DNA of 64,000 nucleotides from Lachnospiraceae bacterium (GTDB taxonomy: Bacteria > Bacillota > Clostridia > Lachnospirales > Lachnospiraceae), in NCBI GenBank assembly GCA_017936885.1, contig JAGBEO010000008.1, positions 1 through 64,000 of the forward strand. Direction: 5' to 3'. The notes beneath the pieces were generated by a model. The model searched no databases. It was not told where the DNA came from and saw only the letters and a program-made list of their open reading frames with translations. The translations under genes and the position numbers were made by a program. This document shows positions 50,461 through 62,027 of this stretch, piece after piece; positions within the stretch are counted from its first letter, which is position 1; every line of letters starts with the position of its first letter.

Positions 50461-51660
50461 ATGGGAAGAAAGCGGAACGTGGCTGCCTGCCTGACTCTGA
50501 TTCTGCTGTGCACTGCAACGTCCGCCTCTGTGTATGCAACGGAAGAGACCAAGCAGCTGCTCAATCAGGCTGAGCAGGAAAAGAAGGACACGGAAAACAA
50601 ATTGAATGAGACGGAGGAGAATCTGAAGGGCTTAAATGAGCAGATGGATTCCCTGCAAGGCACATTGACAACTTTAAATACAGAACTTTCTCAGGTGAGC
50701 AATAACCTTAATGATCTGGAAAACAAGATTACGGATAAGGAAGACGAGATAGAAGACCTGAATCAGAGAATTGAGCAAATCAACCGGGAACTGGAAGAAG
50801 CGATCCAGTTGAAGGATGAACAGTATGCTTCCATGAAAAAGCAGATTAAGTTTATGTATGAGAGAAGTGACTCTCTTTACTTGGAACTTTTCTTTTCGGC
50901 AGGCAGTTTTTCTGATTTCCTGAATAAGAACAGTTATATTGAGCAGTTGTCTGACTATCAGCAGAAGGTACTGCAAAGCTACAAGGATGCGCAGGCTGCC
51001 ATGGAACAGAAGGCAGCAGAGCTGGAGCAGGCCAAAGCGGATCTGGAAGAGGATAAAGCAGAGCTGGATGATTATAAGGTACAGGTTGTGGCGGAGCAAA
51101 GCCGCGTATCGGGGCTGGTCAGTCAGACAGCCAACTCGATTGATGCCACGGACAGTCAGATATCTGACGCGGAAGCGGCGGCTCTTGCCTATGAACAGCA
51201 GATTAAGGAGCAGGAAGAGAATATCTCTGTCCTGAAGGCGAAACTGGCAGAAGAAATCCGTATGGCGGAATTGGCGGCTCAATCCAGTTGGAGAGATATT
51301 TCGGAAGTAAGCTTCGGAGACGGAGACAGATACCTTCTGGCGAATCTGATCTACTGTGAAGCCGGCGGTGAGTCTTACACCGGTCAGGTAGCAGTGGGGT
51401 CTGTGGTGATCAACCGCGTGCTCAGTTCTGTGTATCCGGACACTATAACGGGTGTTATATATCAATCGGGACAGTTTTCACCCGTTGCCAGCGGAAGACT
51501 GGCATTGGCACTGGCGGAAGGCAGGGCCACAAGCAGTTGCTATCAGGCGGCAGACGAAGTGATGAAAGGTACTACCAATGTGGGCAACTGTGTATATTTC
51601 AGAACGCCTGTGGAGGGTATTTCCCCGAAGTATACGATTGGTGGACATATTTTCTATTAA
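50461..51660 (+). CDS. secreted coiled-coil protein with SleB-type cell wall hydrolase domain
   Basis: A 399-residue exported protein. The signal peptide is at about residues 1-26 (VAACLTLILLCTATSASVYA core). A long CwlO-like coiled coil runs at about 30-275, rich in Glu, Gln, Lys, Leu and Asn, with the FFSAGSFSDFLNKNSYIEQL hinge near 145-164. The C-terminal hydrolase_2 (SleB) domain at about 290-399 has LANLIYCEAGGESYTGQ with the catalytic Glu and SVVINRVLSSVYP. Proteins of this plan cut peptidoglycan, and the coiled coil commonly links activity to FtsEX-type regulation. ATG 50461 follows GGAGGAAG. Confidence 0.85.
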   Translation: MGRKRNVAACLTLILLCTATSASVYATEETKQLLNQAEQEKKDTENKLNETEENLKGLNEQMDSLQGTLTTLNTELSQVSNNLNDLENKITDKEDEIEDLNQRIEQINRELEEAIQLKDEQYASMKKQIKFMYERSDSLYLELFFSAGSFSDFLNKNSYIEQLSDYQQKVLQSYKDAQAAMEQKAAELEQAKADLEEDKAELDDYKVQVVAEQSRVSGLVSQTANSIDATDSQISDAEAAALAYEQQIKEQEENISVLKAKLAEEIRMAELAAQSSWRDISEVSFGDGDRYLLANLIYCEAGGESYTGQVAVGSVVINRVLSSVYPDTITGVIYQSGQFSPVASGRLALALAEGRATSSCYQAADEVMKGTTNVGNCVYFRTPVEGISPKYTIGGHIFY

Positions 51661-51706
51661 TCATGTTGCGGAGAAAGAATCCTGTCCTGAAACAGCAGAA
51701 TCAATA

Positions 51707-51775
51707 TAAGAAGAAACATAAAAGAAGAAGTATTAGAGAAGAAGTATAAAAGAAGAAATATGAAAGAAGAACTAT
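51707..51775 (+). repeat. degenerate purine-rich tandem repeat
   Basis: Four to five copies of an AAGAAGAAGTATNA-like unit of 13-15 bp lie between the wall hydrolase gene and its terminator. No gene is supported here. The run is nearly all A and G on the plus strand. It may be simple slippage-derived sequence. Confidence 0.55.
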
Positions 51776-51786
51776 GGAATACATAA

Positions 51787-51816
51787 AAAGCGCAGGCCTG
51801 ATTTGCCCTGCGCTTT
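51787..51816. terminator. bidirectional terminator between the wall hydrolase and DUF402 genes
   Basis: AAAGCGCAGG (51787-51796) pairs with CCTGCGCTTT (51807-51816), a perfect 10-bp stem with a 10-nt loop. Flanking A/T bases are symmetrical, so it can end the plus-strand hydrolase gene and the minus-strand DUF402 gene. Confidence 0.75.
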
Positions 51817-51853
51817 ATGTTACAGATTTATTTCGAAGCAATTGGTTAAAAGT

Positions 51854-52345
51854 TTATGCGTCTTGTGGATTCCGATGTTCTTCAATCGGCATAAGCAGCT
51901 TGTCAAAATCTCCTGCATAGATAATTTCTAACAGATGATTCAGCCGCAGCAATGATTTCTTAAGCATCTCCCCGGTAAGAAGCCCGGCTTCCTGAGCGGT
52001 AACCAGCTCGTCCAAATCCACCACTTTAACAAAACCGTCAGGATATATAATGACGTCTGCCAAAAGATCAGTCACGATGTAGGTATCTGTGCTTTCATTA
52101 TATTCGTAATCCACGATATCGCAGTACCAGTATAGCATGGAATCGTCTTCTTTACAGAAACGGCTTACCTTGATGCCTTCTGCCAGATAATAGCAGGAAT
52201 TGCCGTGATGCAGGTCTTTGCGGGGCTTTAAGGAATTCCAGCCGGTCACAATGATTTGATCGTCACGGTATAAAACCGTATCATCTTTGAGCAGTACACA
52301 TTCTTCAGGAATAAGTCTCTTGCGATATAGGGTTGGATTAGCCAT
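51854..52345 (-). CDS. DUF402 family protein
   Basis: A 163-residue protein with the DUF402 fold signature. It opens PTLYRKRLIPEECVLLKDD and continues with YYLAEGIKVSRFCKEDDSML, the YWYCDIVDYEYNESTDTYIV strands, and DLLADVIIYPDGFVKVVDLD (about 90-112), then a C-terminal helical part (LTGEMLKKSLLRLNHLLEII). Some DUF402 members are nucleoside diphosphate or thioester hydrolases, so a phosphatase-like role is possible. AAGGAGG precedes the ATG. Confidence 0.82.
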   Translation of the reverse strand: MANPTLYRKRLIPEECVLLKDDTVLYRDDQIIVTGWNSLKPRKDLHHGNSCYYLAEGIKVSRFCKEDDSMLYWYCDIVDYEYNESTDTYIVTDLLADVIIYPDGFVKVVDLDELVTAQEAGLLTGEMLKKSLLRLNHLLEIIYAGDFDKLLMPIEEHRNPQDA

Positions 52346-52470
52346 AATACCTCCTTAGGATCAGGAAAAAGTAAAATTATCTTATACGATACGTTACACT
52401 GAGGAACTAAAAAAGTCAATGTATTTTGCTTCAAAATGTTTAATCTTTGCTTAGATTTTCACAATTTTGC

Positions 52471-52499
52471 TAGACATAAGTACCAAAAATGGGTATAAT
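52471..52499 (+). promoter_or_regulatory. promoter of the ATP synthase operon
   Basis: TAGACA (52471-52476), a 17-bp spacer and a perfect TATAAT (52494-52499). The start would be near 52506, about 75 nt before the first gene. Confidence 0.75.
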
Positions 52500-52580
52500 T
52501 TTTCTGTTAGGTTTTATATGATACAAGATACGTGAAGTATATAATTGTATAAGATAATATTAAATAAGAAGGGAAAGGCT

Positions 52581-52856
52581 GTGAAATATAATAGAAATGT
52601 GTATCAGGCGCTTATGATGATCACTCAGTTCGGTATTAACATGCTGGTTCCTATTTTTATTTGTACATTTTTAGGAATGTTTTTAGACAGGAAGCTGGAA
52701 AGCTCCGTTTTTACCGTGATGCTGTTTTTTGTCGGTGCACTGGCGGGATTTACGAATGTCTTTCGCTTTGCAAAGCGGATTTACGAACAGCCGTCAGTAA
52801 CCAGAAAACGCAGTACGGGTAAAAATACGAAGAATTCTGACCATACTAAGGAATGA
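52581..52856 (+). CDS. AtpZ/AtpI-type small membrane protein
   Basis: A 91-residue protein with two membrane segments (ALMMITQFGINMLVPIFICTFLGMF in pieces, about 8-32, and FTVMLFFVGALAGFTNVFRF, about 41-60) and a basic tail. It matches the AtpZ/AtpI family found at the head of ATP synthase operons, where such proteins help c-ring assembly or Mg2+ supply. GTG 52581 is chosen since GAAGGG (52568-52573) is 7 nt upstream. It lies upstream of a second AtpI-like gene. Confidence 0.75.
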   Translation: MKYNRNVYQALMMITQFGINMLVPIFICTFLGMFLDRKLESSVFTVMLFFVGALAGFTNVFRFAKRIYEQPSVTRKRSTGKNTKNSDHTKE

Positions 52857-52894
52857 CAGGTAAATCAGAGGCAAAAGGAAACGGAGGATGCGGC

Positions 52895-53284
52895 TTGAAG
52901 AAAAAAATTGACCCGACTTTATTTGACCTTTGTCTGGGTATTTTTTTATATGGTGTGATGTTTGAGATTATTCTGTTGTTTTTCAGCCGGCGGGCATCCT
53001 ACAGCATCGGGTTATGGATCGGTGTGATTCTGGCGATTGCCGGTTCGGTGCATATGTGGTGGAGCTTAAACCGGGGAATGGAAATGGCATCCAAAGATGC
53101 CGGTAAGGCAGTAGGCGTGAATAATCTGGTTCGATATTTTGTGATTGTCATAGTGATTGTGACATTAATCTACACGGATTTTGCCAATCCGATTTTGGCG
53201 TTCTGCGGTTATATGGGTATGAAAATATCGGCATACTTAAATCCGGTGATCCGCAGGGTGCGTGAGAAAGTATTTAAAATTTAA
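52895..53284 (+). CDS. atpI: ATP synthase subunit I-like membrane protein
   Basis: A protein of about 129 residues with four hydrophobic segments (LCLGIFLYGVMFEIILLFF, YSIGLWIGVILAIAGSVHMW, YFVIVIVIVTLIYTDF, then PILAFCGYMGMKISAYL) and a basic end. It resembles AtpI/ATP synthase subunit I, thought to help assemble the c-ring. TTG 52895 is preferred, because GGAGG (52883-52887) is 7 nt before it. An ATG at 52853 overlaps the preceding stop and has AAGGA directly against it, without spacing. Confidence 0.7.
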   Translation: MKKKIDPTLFDLCLGIFLYGVMFEIILLFFSRRASYSIGLWIGVILAIAGSVHMWWSLNRGMEMASKDAGKAVGVNNLVRYFVIVIVIVTLIYTDFANPILAFCGYMGMKISAYLNPVIRRVREKVFKI

Positions 53285-53342
53285 TTTTGTTCTTTTAAGA
53301 AATTAAATCATTAAATAAAAAGTGTAACAAGGAGGTGAAACT

Positions 53343-54065
53343 ATGGGACAAGGAATACTGTTATCGTCCGGTGCTGATATCGACTTTATGATTCACGGCG
53401 TATTCTCCTATGAGCTGTTCGGACAGACCGTATGGATAACAACTACCCATGTCTGTGTTTTGATCGTGATGCTGGTGATCATCGGCTTCTGTATTGCGGC
53501 TAACCGTGCTGTCAAACATGCATCAGACGTTCCGGGTACATTCCAGAATATTGTGGAGCTGGTCGTAGAGATGTTAGATAATATGATTGGCGGCGTTATG
53601 GGCAGATTCAGCCCGAAATTCCGTAATTATATTGGCACGATCTTTATTTTTATTTTCCTGAGCAATATTTCCGGGCTGTTCGGTCTTAGACCGCCTACGG
53701 CAGATTATGGCGTAACATTTGCACTAGGTATCATGACCTTTGTGCTGATTCACTTCAATCAGTTCAAATACCAGAAGGTAAAGGGAGTTATTGCAGGATT
53801 ATGCGACCCGTGGCCGATCTGGGCCCCCATTAATATCATAGGTGATGTTGCCGTGCCGATTTCTTTGTCGCTGCGTCTGTTTGCGAACGTCTTATCCGGT
53901 ACGGTTATGATGGCATTGATTTATGGCCTGCTCAGCAAAATAGCGATTGTATGGCCGGCAGCGCTTCATGTTTATTTTGACTTGTTCTCCGGGGCAATTC
54001 AGACCTATGTATTCTGTATGTTGACTATGACATACATTGCCAATGCCTGCGAAACTGAGGAGTAG
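53343..54065 (+). CDS. atpB: ATP synthase Fo subunit a
   Basis: A 240-residue multi-span subunit a. The conserved arginine stretch SLSLRLFANVLSGTVMMALI (about 177-196) faces the c-ring and is essential for ion transfer. Earlier segments are NIVELVVEMLDNMIGGVMG and IFIFIFLSNISGLFGLRPPT. It forms the two half-channels for the driving ion. GGAGGTG lies right before ATG 53343. Confidence 0.94.
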   Translation: MGQGILLSSGADIDFMIHGVFSYELFGQTVWITTTHVCVLIVMLVIIGFCIAANRAVKHASDVPGTFQNIVELVVEMLDNMIGGVMGRFSPKFRNYIGTIFIFIFLSNISGLFGLRPPTADYGVTFALGIMTFVLIHFNQFKYQKVKGVIAGLCDPWPIWAPINIIGDVAVPISLSLRLFANVLSGTVMMALIYGLLSKIAIVWPAALHVYFDLFSGAIQTYVFCMLTMTYIANACETEE

Positions 54066-54098
54066 GCAAGGCTCTTTTTAGCAAAACACCATTTTTAA

Positions 54099-54389
<291 letters not shown>

Positions 54390-54432
54390 GAAGAGCCTCT
54401 GGCAAGGTTATGAAAGAAAGGAGGCTGAAAGC

Positions 54433-54993
54433 TTGAATACATTAGCGACAGGGTTAGTGTTGGCGTCTGCTGAGATGAATCCGAGACTTTTTGATCTGGA
54501 TCTGCAGCTCATAGCGGATTCTGCATTGATGATTATTGCCGTATTCGCATTGTTCCTGATTGCATCCCATCTTTTATTTAATCCGGTAAGAGAGATGATG
54601 CAGAACAGACAGGACCGCATTAAGAACGAGCTTGACAGTGCGGCTGCTGACATGGAAAATGCGCGTGCGCTGAAAGAAGAGTATGAAGCTAAATTAAAAG
54701 ATATTGATAAAGAAGCCGAAACCATTCTGTCAGAAGCAAGAAAGAAAGCGCTTGCGAACGAGAATAAGATTGTGGCGGATGCGAAAGAAGAAGCAGCCAG
54801 AATCATTGAGAGAGCAAACGTGGAAGCGGAGCTTGAAAAGAAGAAAGCTGCTGACGAAGTGAAACGTGAGATGGTAGTACTGGCATCCATGCTTGCGGGC
54901 AAGGTTGTAAATGCGGCGATTGACACGACTGTACAGGACAGTCTGATTGAAGAGACGTTGAAAGAAATAGGTGAAGGCACATGGCTAAGCTGA
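54433..54993 (+). CDS. atpF: ATP synthase Fo subunit b
   Basis: A 186-residue stator subunit. One membrane segment (ADSALMIIAVFALFLIASHLLF, about 27-48) is followed by a long charged helix (about 55-150, rich in Ala, Glu, Lys) that dimerises and holds F1 via the delta subunit. TTG 54433 is used as start, with AGGAGG about 8 nt upstream. Its 3' end overlaps atpH by 13 bp. Confidence 0.93.
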   Translation: MNTLATGLVLASAEMNPRLFDLDLQLIADSALMIIAVFALFLIASHLLFNPVREMMQNRQDRIKNELDSAAADMENARALKEEYEAKLKDIDKEAETILSEARKKALANENKIVADAKEEAARIIERANVEAELEKKKAADEVKREMVVLASMLAGKVVNAAIDTTVQDSLIEETLKEIGEGTWLS

Positions 54994-55526
54994 TTTCAAA
55001 GACATATGGTGATGCGTTATTTGAACTTGCAGTCGAGGAAAATAAGGTAGATGTCCTGTTAGAAGAAATCGAACAGCTTCAGGAGGTTCTGAAACAGAAC
55101 GAGGATTTCGGTAAACTGATGAATCATCCCAAGATTGATAAGGAAGAGAAGATTCAGGTTGCGAAGAATGTGTTTGAGGGCAGAATTTCTAAAGAGCTGT
55201 TGGGCTTTTTAACTATCATTATTTCCAAAGACCGTTATAGAGAAATTGATGAAATTCTTGCGTATTTCGTAGCGGAGGTTAAAAAGTATAAGGGAATCGG
55301 TGTTGCTACGATAACAACGGCAGTTCCGCTTAAGGAAGAGCAGTGTAAGAAGATTGAGCAGAAGCTGCTTGATACGACAGAATACCAATTAATGGAAATG
55401 CATTACAAAGTGGATGCATCCCTGATCGGCGGTATGGTGATCCGTATCGGGGACAGGGTTGTAGACAGCAGTATCAGTACTAAATTAAATGAATTGCAAA
55501 GAGAACTGCTAAAGGTTCAGATTTAG
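54981..55526 (+). CDS. atpH: ATP synthase F1 subunit delta
   Basis: A 181-residue delta (OSCP) subunit. The six-helix N-terminal part (SKTYGDALFELAVEENKVDV, then NHPKIDKEEKIQVAKNVFEG) and the C-terminal VDASLIGGMVIRIGDRVVDS region are typical. It joins the b stalk to the top of F1. Its start lies inside atpF, giving translational coupling. A strong hairpin follows before atpA. Confidence 0.93.
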   Translation: MAKLISKTYGDALFELAVEENKVDVLLEEIEQLQEVLKQNEDFGKLMNHPKIDKEEKIQVAKNVFEGRISKELLGFLTIIISKDRYREIDEILAYFVAEVKKYKGIGVATITTAVPLKEEQCKKIEQKLLDTTEYQLMEMHYKVDASLIGGMVIRIGDRVVDSSISTKLNELQRELLKVQI

Positions 55527-55541
55527 CGGTTTGAAGTAAAA

Positions 55542-55572
55542 GATTCAAGATTGAAATATTCAATTCTGAATC
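55542..55572 (+). other. intercistronic hairpin between atpH and atpA
   Basis: A 14-bp stem (55542-55555 with 55559-55572, one mismatch and one wobble) with an ATA loop lies in the 77-bp atpH-atpA gap. No T-run follows, so it is not a terminator. It may stabilise or process the downstream atpA message. Confidence 0.6.
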
Positions 55573-55600
55573 ACAAAAGTTAGAAGAAAGGTGCGTATGA

Positions 55601-57109
<1,509 letters not shown>

Positions 57110-57136
57110 AGGCTGAAAGGTTAAGTAATTTTAAAA

Positions 57137-57192
57137 GTTCAAATGACTGAAACTGTTTGAACAGGTTCGGACAGTTCAGAATGTTTGAACTG
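57137..57192 (+). other. intercistronic dyads between atpA and atpG
   Basis: Two short inverted repeats fill the gap: GTTCAAA (57137-57143) with TTTGAAC (57156-57162), and CAGTTCA (57172-57178) with TGAACTG (57186-57192). The second ends 6 nt before AAGAGGG, the ribosome binding site of atpG, and could lower its translation relative to alpha and beta. Confidence 0.5.
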
Positions 57193-57211
57193 GAAAGAAG
57201 AGGGTAATGTT

Positions 57212-58075
57212 ATGGCCTCAATGAGAGATATTAAAAGGCGTAAGGGCAGTATCCAGAGTACTCAGCAGATTACAAAAGCCATGAAACTCGTCTCTACGGT
57301 TAAATTGCAGAGGGCAAAGCAGCGTGCAGAGCAGTCAAAAGCATATTTTAACTGTATGTACGAAACAGTAAATTCCATGCTGGCTAAGACCGGTAATTTG
57401 AATCATCCGTATTTGAAAGCGGGAGAATCCGATAAGAAGGCAGTTATCGTAATCACCTCCAACAGAGGTCTTGCAGGCGGCTATAATTCCAATATCGTGA
57501 AGCTGATCACCAACGGCGATTTTAAGAAAGAGGATCTGGTGATTTATGCAATCGGTAAGAAGGGCAAAGATGCGCTGCACCGTTATGGATATGAGATCGC
57601 AGAAGATTATTCCGATGTGATTGAAGAACCGTCTTATATGGATGCGATGGCGATCAGCCGGACTCTGCTTGATTCTTTTGCGGCAGGAGAAATTGGAGAA
57701 ATCTATCTTGCTTATACGGGATTTAAGAATACGGTTGTGCATGAGCCGAAGCTGTTAAAGCTTCTTCCCGTAGAACCGGCAGAGAGCGGAGAGAATATGC
57801 AGGAGACAGGCAGTAAGGCAATGATGAATTTCGAGCCGGAGGACGATGAGGCGCTTGACCTTATTATCCCGAAATATGTAACGAGCCTGATCTACGGCGG
57901 ATTGGTAGAGTCCGTTGCCAGTGAGAACGGTGCGAGAATGCAGGCTATGGACTCCGCAACAAGCAATGCTGAGGAAATGATAGATCATTTATCACTGATG
58001 TACAACAGAGCACGTCAGGGATCTATTACGCAGGAATTAACAGAAATTATTGCAGGTGCAAATGCTATCTCATAG
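57212..58075 (+). CDS. atpG: ATP synthase F1 subunit gamma
   Basis: A 288-residue central-shaft subunit. The N-terminal helix has MRDIKRRKGSIQSTQQITKA and KLVSTVKLQRAKQRAEQSKA, with VIVITSNRGLAGGYNSNIV in the middle. The C-terminal helix has a SENGARMQAMDSATSNAEEM stretch followed by YNRARQGSITQELTEIIAGA. The start is placed at ATG 57212 (MASMRD), with AAGAGGG 7 nt upstream, rather than the TTG at 57185. Confidence 0.96.
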   Translation: MASMRDIKRRKGSIQSTQQITKAMKLVSTVKLQRAKQRAEQSKAYFNCMYETVNSMLAKTGNLNHPYLKAGESDKKAVIVITSNRGLAGGYNSNIVKLITNGDFKKEDLVIYAIGKKGKDALHRYGYEIAEDYSDVIEEPSYMDAMAISRTLLDSFAAGEIGEIYLAYTGFKNTVVHEPKLLKLLPVEPAESGENMQETGSKAMMNFEPEDDEALDLIIPKYVTSLIYGGLVESVASENGARMQAMDSATSNAEEMIDHLSLMYNRARQGSITQELTEIIAGANAIS

Positions 58076-58112
58076 TTGCAGATAGAGGTTGCACAGAAAT
58101 AAACATGAGTGA

Positions 58113-59528
<1,416 letters not shown>

Positions 59529-59558
59529 GAAATATGTTCAGAAGGGAGCAGGTAGCGT

Positions 59559-59966
59559 ATGGCTGACGATAGAAATTTTACGTTAAAAATCATTACACCG
59601 GACAGAGTCTTCTATGAAGAGGAAGTGTCCATGGTAGAATTTAATACAATCGAAGGTGAAGTCGGCATCTATAAAGACCATATTCCTATGACAATGATTA
59701 TTGCCCCCGGTATTCTGACGATTACCAATGGGGAGGAAGTGTCTGAGGCTGCGTTACATGCAGGATTTGCGGAAGTATTACCGGATCAGGTTACTATTTT
59801 AGCTGAGATTATCGAATGGTCGGCAGAGATCGATTTGGAACGAGCCGAGGAATCGAAGCATCGTGCCGAGGAGAGAATCAAGGAACATGCACCGGGAACG
59901 GATATGAAGAGAGCGGAGCTGTCCTTAAAGCGTGCGGTTGCCAGAATAGAAGCGGTTAATAAATAA
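59559..59966 (+). CDS. atpC: ATP synthase F1 subunit epsilon
   Basis: A 135-residue epsilon subunit. The N-terminal beta-sandwich (LKIITPDRVFYEEEVSMVEF, VGIYKDHIPMTMIIAPG, LHAGFAEVLPDQVTILAEII, about 7-88) is followed by a helical hairpin (AEESKHRAEERIKE, then AELSLKRAVARIEAV). It couples shaft rotation to F1 and can inhibit ATP hydrolysis. It is the last gene of the operon, and a terminator follows 34 bp later. Confidence 0.94.
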   Translation: MADDRNFTLKIITPDRVFYEEEVSMVEFNTIEGEVGIYKDHIPMTMIIAPGILTITNGEEVSEAALHAGFAEVLPDQVTILAEIIEWSAEIDLERAEESKHRAEERIKEHAPGTDMKRAELSLKRAVARIEAVNK

Positions 59967-60000
59967 GTAACGATTGTAATCGAATAAAACTATATTATGA

Positions 60001-60026
60001 GGGACGGGCTTTGGCTCGTCCTTTTT
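60001..60026 (+). terminator. terminator of the ATP synthase operon
   Basis: GGACGGGC (60002-60009) pairs with GCTCGTCC (60014-60021), 8 bp with one wobble, loop TTTG, followed by TTTTT. Confidence 0.88.
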
Positions 60027-60214
60027 ACTAAATAATAACGGGTGTAATCAAAGAAAAAGGGAGCTAACAGTGGGTGGAAGCATACTATAGATTGATTTAC
60101 TTCCCGGAGAGAGAAATTCATGTCAATAAATTAAAACAAGATATAACAAATAGGAACTGGCATGATGAAAAAAGATGCATATAATAAAGCAAAATGACAT
60201 GAAGCTGGTGCAGC

Positions 60215-60682
60215 ATGAATCAATCCAGAATATTACCTTTTTATATGGCATATCCCCTACCCATGTATTATCAGCAGGAAGATACAGTGACAAGGGATTT
60301 GGAATATTTACAGCAGATGTATCCTGCGGAGGCAAAGAAATACCAGAAAATAATAGCGGAGGTCCTGGATAAAATTGATTATGAAGGAAGCATGATTTAT
60401 GACGAATATCCGGATAAATGGCAGATTTACAGATTGACACAGCTTATAGTGGATAAGATCCGAAAACAACAGGAGACGGATCAGGCGGCTGCTATGGGTG
60501 ACATCTCAGACGGCGGTATGAATTATGAAATGGGAAACAACAGCAACCCGGGAATGGAAAACAATAGCGTAAAAGCCTCTGTCATGGACTGGGATTGGAT
60601 TACGGAATTTATACAGGTGCTGCTGTCCTATGAAATCTATAAGAAACGCCATACAAACCGCAACGGAATCTTAAAATTTTAG
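60215..60682 (+). CDS. conserved hypothetical acidic protein, 155 residues
   Basis: A 155-residue soluble protein. It begins QSRILPFYMAYPLPMYYQQE and carries YLQQMYPAEAKKYQKIIAEV (about 31-50) and YEGSMIYDEYPDKWQIYRL (about 56-74). A low-complexity Asn/Gly/Met region (about 95-115) leads to a basic C-terminus (EIYKKRHTNRNGIL). The MYP...YEGSMIYDEYPD pattern recalls conserved hypothetical proteins common in Lachnospiraceae, from memory and not searched. There is no signal peptide. The ribosome binding site is weak. A spore or surface role is possible but not shown. Confidence 0.6.
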   Translation: MNQSRILPFYMAYPLPMYYQQEDTVTRDLEYLQQMYPAEAKKYQKIIAEVLDKIDYEGSMIYDEYPDKWQIYRLTQLIVDKIRKQQETDQAAAMGDISDGGMNYEMGNNSNPGMENNSVKASVMDWDWITEFIQVLLSYEIYKKRHTNRNGILKF

Positions 60683-60824
60683 TTGTGGTTTTAATATAAT
60701 GTTATTAAAATAATAACAGAGAATGAAGTTACACTGAGGCTTGGGGAGCCATTCTTCCTGTTGGCTTCTTTGTATTGGGTAACGGCTTGACCCGGATACG
60801 AAAAGAAAGGCATAGAACATTAAG

Positions 60825-62009
60825 ATGAACGAACAGCTTAAAACGCTTTTACAGGATACGGTGGATAGCGGACTATATCAAATCATCCTCAGTAATCCCA
60901 GAGAAAAAGGCAAGGCTTTTAAAATAAAAATACGACCTGTTATGATAAAAAACAGGATGCTTTTTCAGGAGACAGTGTATGAAGGTACTAAAGTCTTTCA
61001 TGAAAATTATGAGTGCAACGATATAATAAGACAGGTTGAACAGGCACTTACCTGTGATTTTAAACAGTGTGAAGTGGAGCACAGAAGCTGTAAAGCAGTG
61101 GTGTTAGTAAGCAAAAAGGGCAAAATAACAGTGAACAGAAAACAGGTCAATCATGCCGGAACGGAACTTAAATCTGCCGGAGTGCCGCAAATGGCTCATA
61201 ACAGAGTTAAGCGTTATATTCTGGAAGAGGGGATACCGGTTCCGTTTCTGGTGGATCTGGGTGTGCAGACGAAGGAAGGCAAGGTCGTACATGCACGGTA
61301 TGATAAGTTTAAGCAGATTAACCGGTTTCTGGAATTTATTGAAGATATTTTGCCCACACTTTCTAAAGAAGGAACTGTACGTATTATAGATTTCGGCTGC
61401 GGAAAGTCATATCTTACCTTTGCGATGTATTATTATCTGCATCAACTGAAAGGATATGACGTGGAGATTACGGGGCTTGATTTGAAGGAAGATGTGATTG
61501 AACACTGCAATCGGCTGGCACGACAATACGGGTATGATAAATTACATTTCTTAAAGGGTGATATAGCACAGTATGAGGGCACTGACAGTGTGGATATGGT
61601 AGTAACGCTGCATGCCTGTGATACAGCGACGGATTATGCATTGGAAAAGGCGGTCAGATGGAATGCGAAGGTAATTCTGTCAGTGCCTTGCTGCCAGCAT
61701 GAGGTGAATAAGCAGATTCATTGTGCGGATCTTGCTTCCATTCTGCAATACGGCATTATTAAGGAACGCATGTCCGCCCTGATCACGGATGCGATTCGGG
61801 CCAATTTACTGGAAGCTGAGGGGTATGAGACCAGCATTCTGGAATTTATCGATATGGAACATACGCCGAAGAATCTTTTGATCCGGGCGGTGAAACGCTC
61901 TGCGGGATCAGAGCGGAAAGTGCGGCAATCTGCAAAAGAGGTGACTGTGCTAACCGATAAATTACAGATAGAACCCACCTTACAGAGACTTCTGTTTCCG
62001 ACAGAGTAG
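60825..62009 (+). CDS. class I SAM-dependent methyltransferase
   Basis: A 394-residue protein. The N-terminal half (about 1-180) is not assigned. The methyltransferase core starts at about 187 with RIIDFGCGKSYLTFAMYYYL (motif I), then VEITGLDLKEDVIEHCNRLA (motif II), LHFLKGDIAQYEG and VDMVVTLHACDTATDYALE. The NAKVILSVPCCQHEVNKQIH stretch (about 284-303) resembles the METTL25/RRNAD1-type family. The substrate is unknown; RNA or protein are candidates. The start at ATG 60825 is preceded by GAAAGG at about 60805, which is rather far. Confidence 0.78.
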   Translation: MNEQLKTLLQDTVDSGLYQIILSNPREKGKAFKIKIRPVMIKNRMLFQETVYEGTKVFHENYECNDIIRQVEQALTCDFKQCEVEHRSCKAVVLVSKKGKITVNRKQVNHAGTELKSAGVPQMAHNRVKRYILEEGIPVPFLVDLGVQTKEGKVVHARYDKFKQINRFLEFIEDILPTLSKEGTVRIIDFGCGKSYLTFAMYYYLHQLKGYDVEITGLDLKEDVIEHCNRLARQYGYDKLHFLKGDIAQYEGTDSVDMVVTLHACDTATDYALEKAVRWNAKVILSVPCCQHEVNKQIHCADLASILQYGIIKERMSALITDAIRANLLEAEGYETSILEFIDMEHTPKNLLIRAVKRSAGSERKVRQSAKEVTVLTDKLQIEPTLQRLLFPTE

Positions 62010-62027
62010 AAGAGGAATAATGATTTT

